Source of the DNA: Nitrosotalea devaniterrae
GTDB lineage: Archaea > Thermoproteota > Nitrososphaeria > Nitrososphaerales > Nitrosopumilaceae
DNA length: 64,000 nt
Direction of reading: 5' to 3'
Assembly (NCBI GenBank): GCA_900065925.1
Contig: LN890280.1
Coordinates: 1,232,451-1,296,450 of the forward strand
Each line of letters starts with the position of its first letter. Position 1 is the stretch's first letter. The position numbers and the translations under genes were made by a program. A model generated the notes under the pieces. That model was not told the DNA's origin. It worked only from the letters and a program-made list of their open reading frames with translations, and did no database searches. Positions 1 to 8,457 of the stretch are shown here, piece after piece.

Positions 1-222
1 AGTGGTTCGCTTCATTTCAAATCCACTCCAACCATCAGGAATTGTCACTGTAACACCAAAAGCAGAATTTGTGTATGTGCCATTTACAGGAACCCGTGTA
101 CCTTGAAACTGTCTGTTACCTCCTTGAGTGGGATATTGTTGGGCACTCACTTGAGTTGCAACCATGGATGATACAAAAAGTACAACTGCAACAAATCCTA
201 AAAGCGCTAGAACCTTCAACAC
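1..222 (-). CDS. Secreted protein, N-terminal part only (runs off the window)
   Basis: The reading frame is open from a GTG at 222 to the left edge, giving 74 residues. The first 27 or so form a signal peptide with a hydrophobic core (LALLGFVAVVLFVSSMVA) and an AQ-type cleavage site. The following part (TNSAFGVTVTIPDGWSGFEM) is the style of extracellular beta-rich proteins common in Nitrososphaerota. AGG lies six bases before the GTG; a TTG at 219 is an alternative start. The rest of the protein lies outside the window, so no function is assigned. Confidence 0.75.
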   Translation of the reverse strand, partial: MLKVLALLGFVAVVLFVSSMVATQVSAQQYPTQGGNRQFQGTRVPVNGTYTNSAFGVTVTIPDGWSGFEMKRTT

Positions 223-301
223 CTCTTGCCTTTCTTTGATGTATTTATCGATTAGTTAACTTAGTTCTTGATGCAGAAAATGAAATTTGCATTTTGATAT
301 G

Positions 302-607
302 TTATGGACTTTTTGTCTTGAATTGGAAAAAGACTTCTTTTCTTGTTCCTTCTTGATCCCACGCTGCAACTTTGTATCGTCCTGCAGTCCTCCAGGGTCT
401 TGTATCAAATCGTAGAACATTAGAGTAGGAACCTTTTTGTGCATTCAGATACTGGTCTTCGCTAAAGACTTCTTTTTCTGATGGATCAAATATTACAAGA
501 TGCATTGCCTGCTTTGGAGTGAGAGTTTCGTAATCTAGTTTTATCTTGACATATTCTCCTTCTGTGTATATTGCCTTGTCAAGGTTTATCATGATTTTAT
601 TTGGCAC
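302..607 (-). CDS. Small Ig-like/macroglobulin-like beta protein
   Basis: The protein has 101 residues from a GTG at 607, or 96 from an ATG at 592. There is no signal peptide or membrane segment. The pattern DKAIYTEGEYVKIKLDYET followed by ...VIFDPSEKEVF and a closing AGRYKVAAWD strand resembles one Ig-like or MG2-like bundle of the kind repeated in thaumarchaeal surface proteins, here as a single intracellular domain. It sits alone between two secreted-protein genes on the same strand. The fold assignment is by pattern only. Confidence 0.65.
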   Translation of the reverse strand: MPNKIMINLDKAIYTEGEYVKIKLDYETLTPKQAMHLVIFDPSEKEVFSEDQYLNAQKGSYSNVLRFDTRPWRTAGRYKVAAWDQEGTRKEVFFQFKTKSP

Positions 608-650
608 AAGATAGAATCGTTTGTGCCGAATTTAAAAATCTAGTCTTGTG

Positions 651-2597
651 TCAAGGTAAGGCAGTCATGATTTTCATGTGTGAATTTGTGGTTATTCCAA
701 ACTTGTCTGCAAAACCAGATGCTACCTCCAAGACATACTGGGCATCAAGTAGATCTTGGGCATATACTGTACAAGGATCAGATGTACAGACTGGAGCATT
801 CTTTTCAACACGTAAGACATTTCCAGAACTGTCAATCCAGATTATATCAATAGGAAATTGCATGTCTTTCATCCATATTGGTATCTCTTGAGGTTGTGGA
901 AACGAAAAGAGCATCCCTTGGCTAAATGTCAAAGGCGTATGATATTGCAGTCCCTTTATCTGACTCTGCATGGTATTTGCAATCTCAACGTCAAGTGATA
1001 CGTTTCCTATCATGATATGACCTGTTGGCAGACCAGATGAGCTTGTAGTGGAATCATTTTGAACAGATGAGACAGGAATAATTCCGTTTGAAACCATATA
1101 CTGGAGAGCACCTGCAAACTCATTATCAGATATGGTATCACTTGACCAGTACTTGGCATCATCTTTTACCCAAGACGGTATCTGAGTTGATGGACTATTT
1201 GTTGCACCAGGCGGTATTTTTACAATATTATGTTCAATCAGATATTTTATCCCTTGGATAAATTGTGCATCAGTTATGGAACCATCTGACCAAAACTTGG
1301 CATCAAGTTTTACCCATGATGGAATTACAATTGTTCCAGCGATATAATTTGAAAAAGTAATTTTGTTTGTATCAACTAACTTGTATGATTGTTGACTGAC
1401 CAAAGTTTTTCCGTTGATGTTTACTACATTTGATACTGCAAGATTTACCAAGATTCCAGTGTCTTTGTCAATTTGCACCAAAATTGAATTTGTTTGGTTT
1501 GTATTTTGTGCAGACATGACATTTCTTGTATAATTGTTAAATTGTACTGCCACTGGATGATATGCACTGTTTAGTTTCAGTGGGATTGGAAGCATGTACA
1601 TGAAGTTTGAGGTCTGGCCACTAGGACGCAAAAATAATGACTTTGTAAGGTCAAGTACGTCTGATTCAGATGCAGGTGAGCCGTTTTGTACAACACTTGT
1701 CTTGACTGTAATGTTCTTGTTGTCAGTGGGATTTGTAAAATCAAATCGTATTGTTTGGTTTAGATCTGGTGTAGTGATTTGATACTTGACATAATCTCCT
1801 GGTAAAATACACACTTGGTTTGTTTGACATGCAGGGTTTTGAGTTGGAACAATGGAACTTTCTGGAAGTGTAAGTGCTTCACTTTGTGGAGCATTTTTTG
1901 GAAGATTAGAGGAAGGACCTTGTCCGTATATTACCATCACAGGAATCTGGTCCCCGGAAGGTGATGTCACAGACGCAGAATACTGCGGACAGATTTTTGA
2001 AAAGTCTCCTTGCTGGCAGTCATTTTCTAGTGCCTGGATATAGTGCACCCATGATACTGCAATATCATCAGACTCGCCAAAGTATCGTAGCGAAAAGTGA
2101 GACAGTTCGTGAGACAAAATCCATGCACCTGCCCAGCTTTCTATTTTGGTATCACATGAACAGACATAGATTGCCTGCATGCCAGTACCGGTTATCTCAT
2201 ACATTCCGTAAAAGCCCTGCTGGACTAGCTGCTGACCAACAGTATTGTCAGATATTACAACAGGAAGTGTAAATGTGGACAGTCCAGAAAAATAAGATTG
2301 GTAATTTTTTAGCGGTACACATAGTGAGCCTTGCAAGTCATGTGAAATTCCGTACAAGGAAAGATATTCGTCTGTTACTACTTGATAAAATTTCAAGCTC
2401 TTGTATTCTGAATCAGAGCACTTGTCATTTTCTGTGATGTAAAATACCGCATAGGATAAATTTGGACTGTTTTGATTTTTTTGTTGCTGTAGTGTTTTAA
2501 AATCCTGGACAGTAGAATTTGTTTGTGCAAACGATGATGCTGTAGAGAAAATCAAAATAGATAACAACATTGCAGACAAGATAATTTTTTTCATCAT
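651..2597 (-). CDS. Secreted HExxH protein with WVK repeats and C-terminal DUF192 domain
   Basis: The 648-residue protein starts with a signal peptide (about 1-25). An HELSH motif at 163-167 is the zinc-binding HExxH of many metallopeptidases, with several cysteines around it (C146, C148, C194, C203). Residues 425-460 and 473-507 are two copies of the thaumarchaeal repeat IPSWVKxDAKxW...I.DxxF, which is also found in the protein at 40623-42953. Residues 530-640 are a full DUF192 domain (KGLQYHTPL, GMLFSF, WMKDMQFPIDIIWID). It is probably extracellular. The protease call rests on HExxH alone; I did not identify a third ligand. The start is an ATG preceded by a second in-frame ATG. Confidence 0.85.
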   Translation of the reverse strand: MMKKIILSAMLLSILIFSTASSFAQTNSTVQDFKTLQQQKNQNSPNLSYAVFYITENDKCSDSEYKSLKFYQVVTDEYLSLYGISHDLQGSLCVPLKNYQSYFSGLSTFTLPVVISDNTVGQQLVQQGFYGMYEITGTGMQAIYVCSCDTKIESWAGAWILSHELSHFSLRYFGESDDIAVSWVHYIQALENDCQQGDFSKICPQYSASVTSPSGDQIPVMVIYGQGPSSNLPKNAPQSEALTLPESSIVPTQNPACQTNQVCILPGDYVKYQITTPDLNQTIRFDFTNPTDNKNITVKTSVVQNGSPASESDVLDLTKSLFLRPSGQTSNFMYMLPIPLKLNSAYHPVAVQFNNYTRNVMSAQNTNQTNSILVQIDKDTGILVNLAVSNVVNINGKTLVSQQSYKLVDTNKITFSNYIAGTIVIPSWVKLDAKFWSDGSITDAQFIQGIKYLIEHNIVKIPPGATNSPSTQIPSWVKDDAKYWSSDTISDNEFAGALQYMVSNGIIPVSSVQNDSTTSSSGLPTGHIMIGNVSLDVEIANTMQSQIKGLQYHTPLTFSQGMLFSFPQPQEIPIWMKDMQFPIDIIWIDSSGNVLRVEKNAPVCTSDPCTVYAQDLLDAQYVLEVASGFADKFGITTNSHMKIMTALP

Positions 2598-2734
2598 ATT
2601 AGATTATGACGCATCTTTGTATTATATGACTTTGATGCAAGACAATTTTTGCTAGATTCATGCCAAAAATAGATTTGGTGCAGGAACATTGTTCTCGGAA
2701 TCTTTAAGTTTTATAATATAGCCAAGTAAGATAC

Positions 2735-3277
2735 ATGCCTGAAAATAATCCAGACCTAAGAGAAAAGATAGTTGAAAATAGAGGTACTTGGAAAAAATTA
2801 CAGCTAAAGATACCAGGACTCAAAGAATATCGTAGTCTTGAAGATATTAGAGCTGCTGACCAATTATTACGAAAACAGGTCTCAGACAACCTAAACGAGT
2901 CCAAGGATAAAATTGAAGACCTAAGAAAGGCAGCAACTGCAAAAAACGATTTTTCAAGCCTTACACTGATTGGAAGTACAATATCCCAGATACAGCAGAT
3001 ATCAGGAGTTGTCCAGCACTCTCAGCAAGGGTCTGCAGGAATTTCTCCTAACATAAGAATTGACGAAGGTGTTCTCAACAAGTTGTATGAATATGATTTT
3101 AATTTTGTAAGTACTGCAGAGCAGATTTTTTCAACATGCTCAAGTTCTACATCAGATTACAATTCTGGTAAATCAGTACAGGATATCACATCAAAGATAG
3201 GCTTGATGCTAGACGACTTGGAACATTCCTGGAAACAGAGAATGGAATCAGTTGAAAGCATATTGGTGACAAAGTGA
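2735..3277 (+). CDS. Coiled-coil protein, first gene of SPFH operon
   Basis: This is a 180-residue soluble helical protein, rich in charged and Q/S residues, with no signal or membrane segment. The N-terminal half has heptad-like runs (LRKQVSDNLNESKDKIEDLRK). Its stop lies 32 bases before the SPFH gene, and a third zinc-ribbon gene follows, so the three form one operon. A role as a cytoplasmic partner or adaptor of the SPFH protein is inferred from position only. No known family is recognised. Confidence 0.8.
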   Translation: MPENNPDLREKIVENRGTWKKLQLKIPGLKEYRSLEDIRAADQLLRKQVSDNLNESKDKIEDLRKAATAKNDFSSLTLIGSTISQIQQISGVVQHSQQGSAGISPNIRIDEGVLNKLYEYDFNFVSTAEQIFSTCSSSTSDYNSGKSVQDITSKIGLMLDDLEHSWKQRMESVESILVTK

Positions 3278-3309
3278 TAAAAATGGCAAGAACTGGAGAT
3301 TGTCTGTAA

Positions 3310-4386
3310 ATGTTTGGACGTAAAAAAGATCAAGACTCTGGTGGAAGTGTAGTTGGTTCTACTACAATAGAATGGGAATCACAATACAAGGAAGGCAACA
3401 TCATGTGGAAGGTTCCACGATTGATTAGATTAAATGACAATATCGTAGTTCGCGAAGATGAGATTGCAGTATTTTTCAGAGATGGAAAAGTTTTGACATA
3501 TTTTGACAAGCCAAATAGATATGCACTGACAGACTTTAATGCACCAATAGTAGGCGGACTGTTGAAATTTTTCACAGGAGTAGAACAAGCAGCTGAAGTA
3601 TATTATTTGCAAAACAGGTACATCGATGGCAAGTTTGGCTCGCAGGGACCTTACCAGTTTGTCGACCCTGTATTAGGTATGGTAAACTTGAGAATATTTG
3701 GAGAATTCAGATGGAAGATTTCTTCGCCAGAGAATTTTGTAAACCAGTTTGTTGGAACATTTGCAATGCAGACATCAGATGCAATAGAATCCAGACTCAA
3801 AGAGCAGATGGTGCTTTTGCTGTTCAATGCAATTGGAAAGATGAAAGAAAGCGGAATGAAGATTACAGACTTGGCTACAAACTTGCAGAACATAGAGCAA
3901 GTTGTACTATCCAACACACAGGCAAGCTTTGGGCAATACGGATTAGAGATAAACAAGATATCAGGACTAACAATCAGTCTACCAGACGAGGTGCAAAAGG
4001 CAATCAACACCAAGTCAGAGATGTCAGTTCTTGGAGTAAACTATATGCAGTATCAGGCAGGCCAAGCCATGACAGAAGCTGCCAAGAATCCTTCAGGTGG
4101 TGCCGGTTCCATGGCAGGACTTGGAGTTGGATTTGGTGTAGGCTCTGGCATTGGATATGCAATGGCAGGACAAATGGGCCAAGGAATGTACCAGCCTCCA
4201 ATGAAACAGTGTCCAAAATGCTCCATGATGATGCCAGTGTCAAGCAACTTTTGTCCAAGCTGTGGTGAGACCCAGCAACAGGTGGCACAAAAATCTCAAG
4301 GAGTGACATGTCCCAAGTGCAATACCATAGTTGCAGTAGATTCCAAGTTTTGTTCTCATTGCGGAAATGAGATCAAATCAAGTTAA
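3310..4386 (+). CDS. SPFH/band-7 protein with two C-terminal zinc ribbons
   Basis: The protein has 358 residues. The first 240 or so match the soluble SPFH (stomatin/prohibitin-like) family related to bacterial YdjI and a poxvirus core protein: TTIEWES near residue 18, FGEFRWKI, and a helical stalk (EQVVLSNTQASFGQYGLEI). A glycine-rich linker (about 254-290) leads to two CPxC...FCxxCG zinc ribbons (near 297-315 and 333-352). There is no transmembrane segment. SPFH proteins assemble as large rings on membranes; the ribbons may recruit partners. The next gene, 12 bases away, also carries zinc ribbons. Confidence 0.85.
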   Translation: MFGRKKDQDSGGSVVGSTTIEWESQYKEGNIMWKVPRLIRLNDNIVVREDEIAVFFRDGKVLTYFDKPNRYALTDFNAPIVGGLLKFFTGVEQAAEVYYLQNRYIDGKFGSQGPYQFVDPVLGMVNLRIFGEFRWKISSPENFVNQFVGTFAMQTSDAIESRLKEQMVLLLFNAIGKMKESGMKITDLATNLQNIEQVVLSNTQASFGQYGLEINKISGLTISLPDEVQKAINTKSEMSVLGVNYMQYQAGQAMTEAAKNPSGGAGSMAGLGVGFGVGSGIGYAMAGQMGQGMYQPPMKQCPKCSMMMPVSSNFCPSCGETQQQVAQKSQGVTCPKCNTIVAVDSKFCSHCGNEIKSS

Positions 4387-4398
4387 GGTAGAGAAAAA

Positions 4399-5403
4399 AT
4401 GTTTTGTGTAAAATGTGGTCTCCAACTTCCAGATGATGCAGTCTTTTGTGTCAAGTGTGGAGCAAAGCAGACAGCTGTTGCTGCAACATCAACTCAACAA
4501 GATGTTACAAGTTCTGAAACAAAGGAAGTAAAGTGTCCAAACTGTAGCGCACCAATTATTCCAAAGTATGGCGAGATGGTAGTCACATGCGAATATTGTG
4601 GAAGCAGCGTGAGTCTTGAAAACAAGGGATGGAAAAATGTTGCAAAACATACAATGCTTCCAGTTACTATTTCAGACCAGGATCAAATAACTGAAAAACT
4701 GCACCACATGATGGACAAGGGCCTTTTGCATAGACACTTGCAAGAAAATTCGAAACTAGAAGAGCTTGATTTATCCTTTATACCATATTGGATTATTCCT
4801 GTCACTGCAAAGACAAATCTTATTGCAACAGACATTGCTGCTCAAGTGGGAAGCATTGCTGCCACTGCAGCCATGGCAGGACTCATGGGCGGTGCAATGA
4901 GCGGAGGTTCTAGACGAGGAGGAGGATTTGGTGGAGGAATGATGGACGGCATGCTATTTGGTTCAATGATGGGAGGAGGTGGAATGATGGGTGGAGGAGG
5001 CAATGCTACAAAGGCATACACTGTAAACCAGAGTTACAACTGTCCTGTAGTTGCAGTCAGGTCCATGACTGCATACCAGCCACATGGATACGAGTTTTCA
5101 CTTGATGACAGGATTGATTTTGATTCAAAAAAGGTTCTAAAATCAATCAAGATTCTAAATGGAGACATCAACGAGGACGGTGCAAAGAACCTGGCAAAAA
5201 ATATCATAGACCAGGTCCAGTCACAGGCGGTCCACTCTAAATATCACCTGATAAGACAGATGGAGACACAAGAGGAAGTATCAGAAGGAGAGTTGTTGCA
5301 TGCACCAATATGGTTTGCCCAATATGACCACAAGGGCAAGAAGATAATTTTGATAGTTGATGCAAACTCTGGAAATGTCATCAACAGCGTAGGACTAGGT
5401 TAA
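4399..5403 (+). CDS. Zinc-ribbon protein with Gly/Met-rich segment
   Basis: The 334-residue protein opens with a zinc ribbon (FCVKCG ... FCVKCG, C3-C20) and a second one (C46, C49, C64, C67). A middle domain follows (HTMLPVTISDQDQI, SFIPYWIIPVTAKT), then a hydrophobic, Gly/Met-rich stretch of about 155-205 that could insert into or lie on a membrane, and a C-terminal domain with FAQYDHKGKKIILIVDANSG, a terminal beta pattern like those in PepSY or proteolytic-adaptor domains. It is the third gene of the SPFH operon. The function is unknown; it is likely part of the same membrane-associated complex. Confidence 0.8.
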   Translation: MFCVKCGLQLPDDAVFCVKCGAKQTAVAATSTQQDVTSSETKEVKCPNCSAPIIPKYGEMVVTCEYCGSSVSLENKGWKNVAKHTMLPVTISDQDQITEKLHHMMDKGLLHRHLQENSKLEELDLSFIPYWIIPVTAKTNLIATDIAAQVGSIAATAAMAGLMGGAMSGGSRRGGGFGGGMMDGMLFGSMMGGGGMMGGGGNATKAYTVNQSYNCPVVAVRSMTAYQPHGYEFSLDDRIDFDSKKVLKSIKILNGDINEDGAKNLAKNIIDQVQSQAVHSKYHLIRQMETQEEVSEGELLHAPIWFAQYDHKGKKIILIVDANSGNVINSVGLG

Positions 5404-5421
5404 GACAAAAAATAACATTAT

Positions 5422-5442
5422 TGTACGAAATTGTATCGTACA
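5422..5442. promoter_or_regulatory. Perfect 7-bp inverted repeat after the SPFH operon
   Basis: TGTACGA and TCGTACA flank a 7-base spacer. The site lies between the convergent SPFH operon and the DUF2283 gene. A transcript stem in this spot could help end transcription from either side, but no long T-run follows, so an operator is equally possible. Confidence 0.45.
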
Positions 5443-5528
5443 TATCTGATTTGTGAATATCCAAAAACAATAATTTTATTTTAACTCGCTTTATTTTTGT
5501 AGAAATTACAAGTTATGGTTAGATCAAA

Positions 5529-5744
5529 TTATTGTTCTAATTCTATTATATCGCTAGATTTTGCAATGGCTTCATTTACTTCGGGTGCATTTACGGGCAT
5601 CAGAACCTCGACTCCCACAATCTTGCCTGCTTCATTGACATCAATGAATCTGTCTTTTCCCACAGGTATTGTCTTTGTAACTTTCCCCTTGCGTAGTTGT
5701 ACATACATGGCTCCAGATTCTTTATCAAATTTTATTGAAACCAA
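5529..5744 (-). CDS. DUF2283 family protein, putative antitoxin
   Basis: The 71-residue protein matches DUF2283: FDKESGAMYVQL at the start, a VxVGKDRFIDVN strand, then GKIVGVEVLM. It overlaps the 3' end of the DUF4258 gene upstream by 20 bases, so the two are co-translated. In many archaea and bacteria these two families sit as pairs and are predicted antitoxin (DUF2283) and toxin (DUF4258). The assignment as antitoxin is family knowledge plus context; the sequence does not show neutralisation. Confidence 0.8.
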   Translation of the reverse strand: MVSIKFDKESGAMYVQLRKGKVTKTIPVGKDRFIDVNEAGKIVGVEVLMPVNAPEVNEAIAKSSDIIELEQ

Positions 5745-6015
5745 TTATTTTCAATCCTCCCTTGTCTGTCCACATTACAGTGATAACCCTTACAGAAGTA
5801 TTAATCTTGTTATGAATGGCAACTAGGTAAGGCTGTTCCGGGTATGGTGGTTTTTCTGCCTTACCAAAACTCTTGTAATTTTGTCTCTCCTCATCATATA
5901 TTGTCTGAACTGGATTGCTGATTATTTTGGATATATCTTGAGTTGTCACGTATCTCTCAACTGCTCTGGCCTTGCAATGGTTTGTGAGTATTATACGAAT
6001 CTTCCTAACAGGCAA
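5725..6015 (-). CDS. DUF4258 family protein, putative RNase-type toxin
   Basis: The 96-residue protein has the DUF4258 pattern: LTNHCKARAVERYVTTQDIS (H13, R16, E20 region), a central strand, and VRVITVMW at the end. This family is thought to share the RelE/BECR-like small-toxin fold. It is first in a two-gene unit with DUF2283. Two inverted repeats lie just upstream (6048-6107) and could serve autoregulation. Confidence 0.75.
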   Translation of the reverse strand: MPVRKIRIILTNHCKARAVERYVTTQDISKIISNPVQTIYDEERQNYKSFGKAEKPPYPEQPYLVAIHNKINTSVRVITVMWTDKGGLKIIGFNKI

Positions 6016-6047
6016 TTCATTGTTTGATGTTATCGCAGGATTTTAAA

Positions 6048-6107
6048 CTGACCGCTAGATCTTTGGTCAGAGAAGATCCAATTGTCACTTAGTCATTTTA
6101 AACTAAG
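6048..6107. promoter_or_regulatory. Two inverted repeats upstream of the DUF4258/DUF2283 pair
   Basis: CTGACC (6048-6053) pairs with GGTCAG (6065-6070), and CTTAGT (6088-6093) pairs with ACTAAG (6102-6107). They lie 33-92 bases upstream of the DUF4258 start, where toxin-antitoxin autoregulators usually bind. The rest of this roughly 160-base gap shows no gene. Confidence 0.4.
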
Positions 6108-6176
6108 ATTGATACTATGATGGGTTGTCTAAATTTGTTCATTGTCGTCACTGTTCAAAAGTAACCACATCTCAGA

Positions 6177-6383
6177 CTAGTTTCCAAAAACAATTTGATA
6201 TGGTTTAGCAGCACTATGGTGTGAGCACAGAAATACCATTTTTCCATCATACATTTTTGCGGTAATTGAAATTCCATTCAATTCTTTTTTACATACATGA
6301 CAAGTAAGTGGTTTGACATCAGATTTGATAATCTTCTTTCCATGTTTCATATACAAATCCTGAACTATGAAAATATCTGCCAT
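6177..6383 (-). CDS. Small CxxC...C.HH protein
   Basis: This is a 68-residue protein from an ATG at 6383. C28 and C31 (TCHVCKKEL) with C53 and H55/H56 (FLCSHH) form a plausible zinc site. It has no signal peptide. The gene stands alone, 57 bases after the end of the CBS gene and in the same direction. I do not recognise the family. Confidence 0.6.
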   Translation of the reverse strand: MADIFIVQDLYMKHGKKIIKSDVKPLTCHVCKKELNGISITAKMYDGKMVFLCSHHSAAKPYQIVFGN

Positions 6384-6440
6384 GAGGATTCAATGTATCT
6401 TTGATATTATTAGTCTAGTTTAGATTATCAAGAGTGATTT

Positions 6441-7610
6441 TTAGAAAATATCTTTCTTGTCTATTTTTCTAATTGATGTCTTCCAGCGTTTTTTGCTATG
6501 CTGAGATAAATTCCTAACCACTTTGCTTCCCAGAGTATCAAAAATCTTTGAGAGATCCCATCCACTCTCTGCATAATTGTATGTCTTGTATGGAGTTATG
6601 ATTCTGACACCTACGTCGTAGTGTGGTTGTTTACTAGATGGATTATGTACTGTCTTAATTGATGCCTTTGCTGACTCTACCTCGGGATACACCTTTCTGA
6701 GGTTTCGAATTATTTTATCAAACTTTGTCTTGACAACTTCTGCACTTGAATAATCTTCAGGAAGACCAACAATATACAGTGGAACTTCGCTTGGTATTTT
6801 TGATTCAAGGATGTTGATGATATCCTTGTATGTGACTATTCCATGCACATGATCCCATAACGTAAGCAAACAACATGATGCATCATTTTTCAACATTGAT
6901 TCTATTACTGCACTGAGAGGCACATGAGTGTCAAGGTTTGGAATGCGTGTGCTACCGATATTTCCAATCTCTGATTCATATTTTTTCTTTGCATCTATTC
7001 CTCTTAATCCCATTCCTATTTTTTCGCCAGGTTTTACCACTTGCAATAGATGCATGGATGTCATGACGTGTGAAACTTTATCGCCTTTGATTACTGGCAA
7101 GTGATCTATTTTTCTTGTAATCATGATTTTTCTTGCAGTAGCAAGAGAATCATTGCTTTTTACTGTAATTGGTTCTGGTGTAAGTATATCATTGATAGGT
7201 ATCCACTTTAGATTCTGTTTGTGTAAAAGTTCAACAATGTCTTTTATGTTGACCACTCCAAGTATTTGGTTTCCTTCAACTATTGGAACAGAACGCATCC
7301 TATAATGAGACAAAATCGCGGCTGCTTTTTCTACCGTATCACTTGTAGTCAGAGGCTGAATCTTTCGCAACAGCGGCTTGACCTTCATATGTTCTACATC
7401 TTTTGCAGATAAAAGATCTCGGGTGCTTATTGTTAGTACATCCTTGCCATCCATACAAAAAGCATCATAAGAATTTGAATTTACTAAAACTCCAGTCACT
7501 TTGGATACTGTATAAGAAGAATCAATGATGATTGCTTTCTTTAGTATCTTGTTTACCTTGAAATCCCGGACTTCTTTCAAATGCGCATAAACAATTTGTG
7601 GCGAACTCAT
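6441..7610 (-). CDS. Four-CBS-domain protein with HPF/RaiA-like C-terminal domain
   Basis: The 389-residue protein contains four CBS motifs in the first 275 residues or so (for example TSDTVEKAAAILSHYRMRSV, VNIKDIVELL, ATARKIMITRKIDHLPV, IVTYKDIINIL), which usually bind adenine nucleotides. The last 105 residues or so (VPLYIVGLPEDYSSAEVVKT ... AESGWDLSKIFDTLGSKVVR ... KKRW) follow the beta-alpha-beta-beta-beta-alpha pattern of the HPF/RaiA ribosome-hibernation domain with a basic end. I infer a nucleotide-sensing ribosome-binding protein. The CBS part is certain and the HPF-like part is by pattern. Confidence 0.8.
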   Translation of the reverse strand: MSSPQIVYAHLKEVRDFKVNKILKKAIIIDSSYTVSKVTGVLVNSNSYDAFCMDGKDVLTISTRDLLSAKDVEHMKVKPLLRKIQPLTTSDTVEKAAAILSHYRMRSVPIVEGNQILGVVNIKDIVELLHKQNLKWIPINDILTPEPITVKSNDSLATARKIMITRKIDHLPVIKGDKVSHVMTSMHLLQVVKPGEKIGMGLRGIDAKKKYESEIGNIGSTRIPNLDTHVPLSAVIESMLKNDASCCLLTLWDHVHGIVTYKDIINILESKIPSEVPLYIVGLPEDYSSAEVVKTKFDKIIRNLRKVYPEVESAKASIKTVHNPSSKQPHYDVGVRIITPYKTYNYAESGWDLSKIFDTLGSKVVRNLSQHSKKRWKTSIRKIDKKDIF

Positions 7611-7681
7611 TTTTTCTCACTCTCAATTACACATCATATTATAAAAGGCAACTAGTGATTACCAGCTTCGATAATTACAGC

Positions 7682-8095
7682 TTATCTTACTGTAGGCAAT
7701 ACCTGTTCTTTTTTCAAGTCTTGTACTAGTCTTGCAGATATTGCTATGATTCCTACCTGTATGATTTTTGTTATAACATCAACTGTTCCTACATCTGTTT
7801 GAATTCCCACTATTGGTAGATTGATGGTTCTTGATGCAACATATAGTACAACAAGAAGTATTGAAACCAAAATAGAGATCACATATGGTCCTCTACTGTG
7901 AAGCCTATTTCTTAACATCCACATCCCCAAAGGAATGTACACTATTCCAGCTGTTGCAAAAAACATTGTCTGTATTTGAGAGTCGGTGGAATTTCCTTCC
8001 AATGACTGGGTGTACGATGTTATAAAATAGATAATTCCACAGATAGACATGAGAAAGGATACTAGCAATATTGATCTTTTTGTATTTTTATTCAA
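7682..8095 (-). CDS. Four-TM membrane protein
   Basis: The 137-residue protein has about four hydrophobic segments (ILLVSFLMSICGIIYFI, MFFATAGIVYIPLGMWML, YVISILVSILLVVLYVA, VITKIIQVGIIAISA). There is no motif I can tie to a family. It is divergent from the small membrane protein/wHTH pair at 8196-8802. Confidence 0.65.
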   Translation of the reverse strand: MNKNTKRSILLVSFLMSICGIIYFITSYTQSLEGNSTDSQIQTMFFATAGIVYIPLGMWMLRNRLHSRGPYVISILVSILLVVLYVASRTINLPIVGIQTDVGTVDVITKIIQVGIIAISARLVQDLKKEQVLPTVR

Positions 8096-8195
8096 TGAAG
8101 ATGCTTGGCATTAACCAATTTAATGTCTATTTACCGTTTTCAACAATGAGAATGGAAACGATGTTTTTATGAACTAACAAAACCTACAGAAGTGA

Positions 8196-8456
8196 TTGAT
8201 ATCTAATTACATTCTTCTTGCAGCCCACCTAATAGTAGGTTTTATTCTAGTATTTTATGCTGCAAAGGCCTATAAAAAAACAAAATACCGCCCAATGCTT
8301 CTTCTTGTAATTGGTTTTTCATTACTAGTATTAGGAGAAACAGTTGTTGATGATGCCTTTTCATTTTTGCATGATGGAAATTTACAGCAAATAATAGAAG
8401 AATGCTTTGAGATTGCAGGTTTCATAGTTTTGATCTTGTCTGTAAAGAAGAGCTGA
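8196..8456 (+). CDS. Small three-TM membrane protein paired with a wHTH regulator
   Basis: The protein has 86 residues from a TTG start; no ATG fits the frame. Three hydrophobic helices are visible (LLAAHLIVGFILVFYAA, MLLLVIGFSLLVLGETVV, IAGFIVLILSV). Its stop is one base before the ATG of the winged-helix gene, so they are translated together. Such membrane-protein/HTH pairs are common in Archaea. A sensory role for the membrane partner is inference. Confidence 0.7.
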   Translation: MISNYILLAAHLIVGFILVFYAAKAYKKTKYRPMLLLVIGFSLLVLGETVVDDAFSFLHDGNLQQIIEECFEIAGFIVLILSVKKS

Positions 8457-8457
8457 A

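Noticed and set aside
3711-4268. 185-codon open frame inside the SPFH gene
   Set aside because: Composition (many W, C, H, R) and lack of any motif show it is the shadow of the SPFH frame, which has clear domain sequence.
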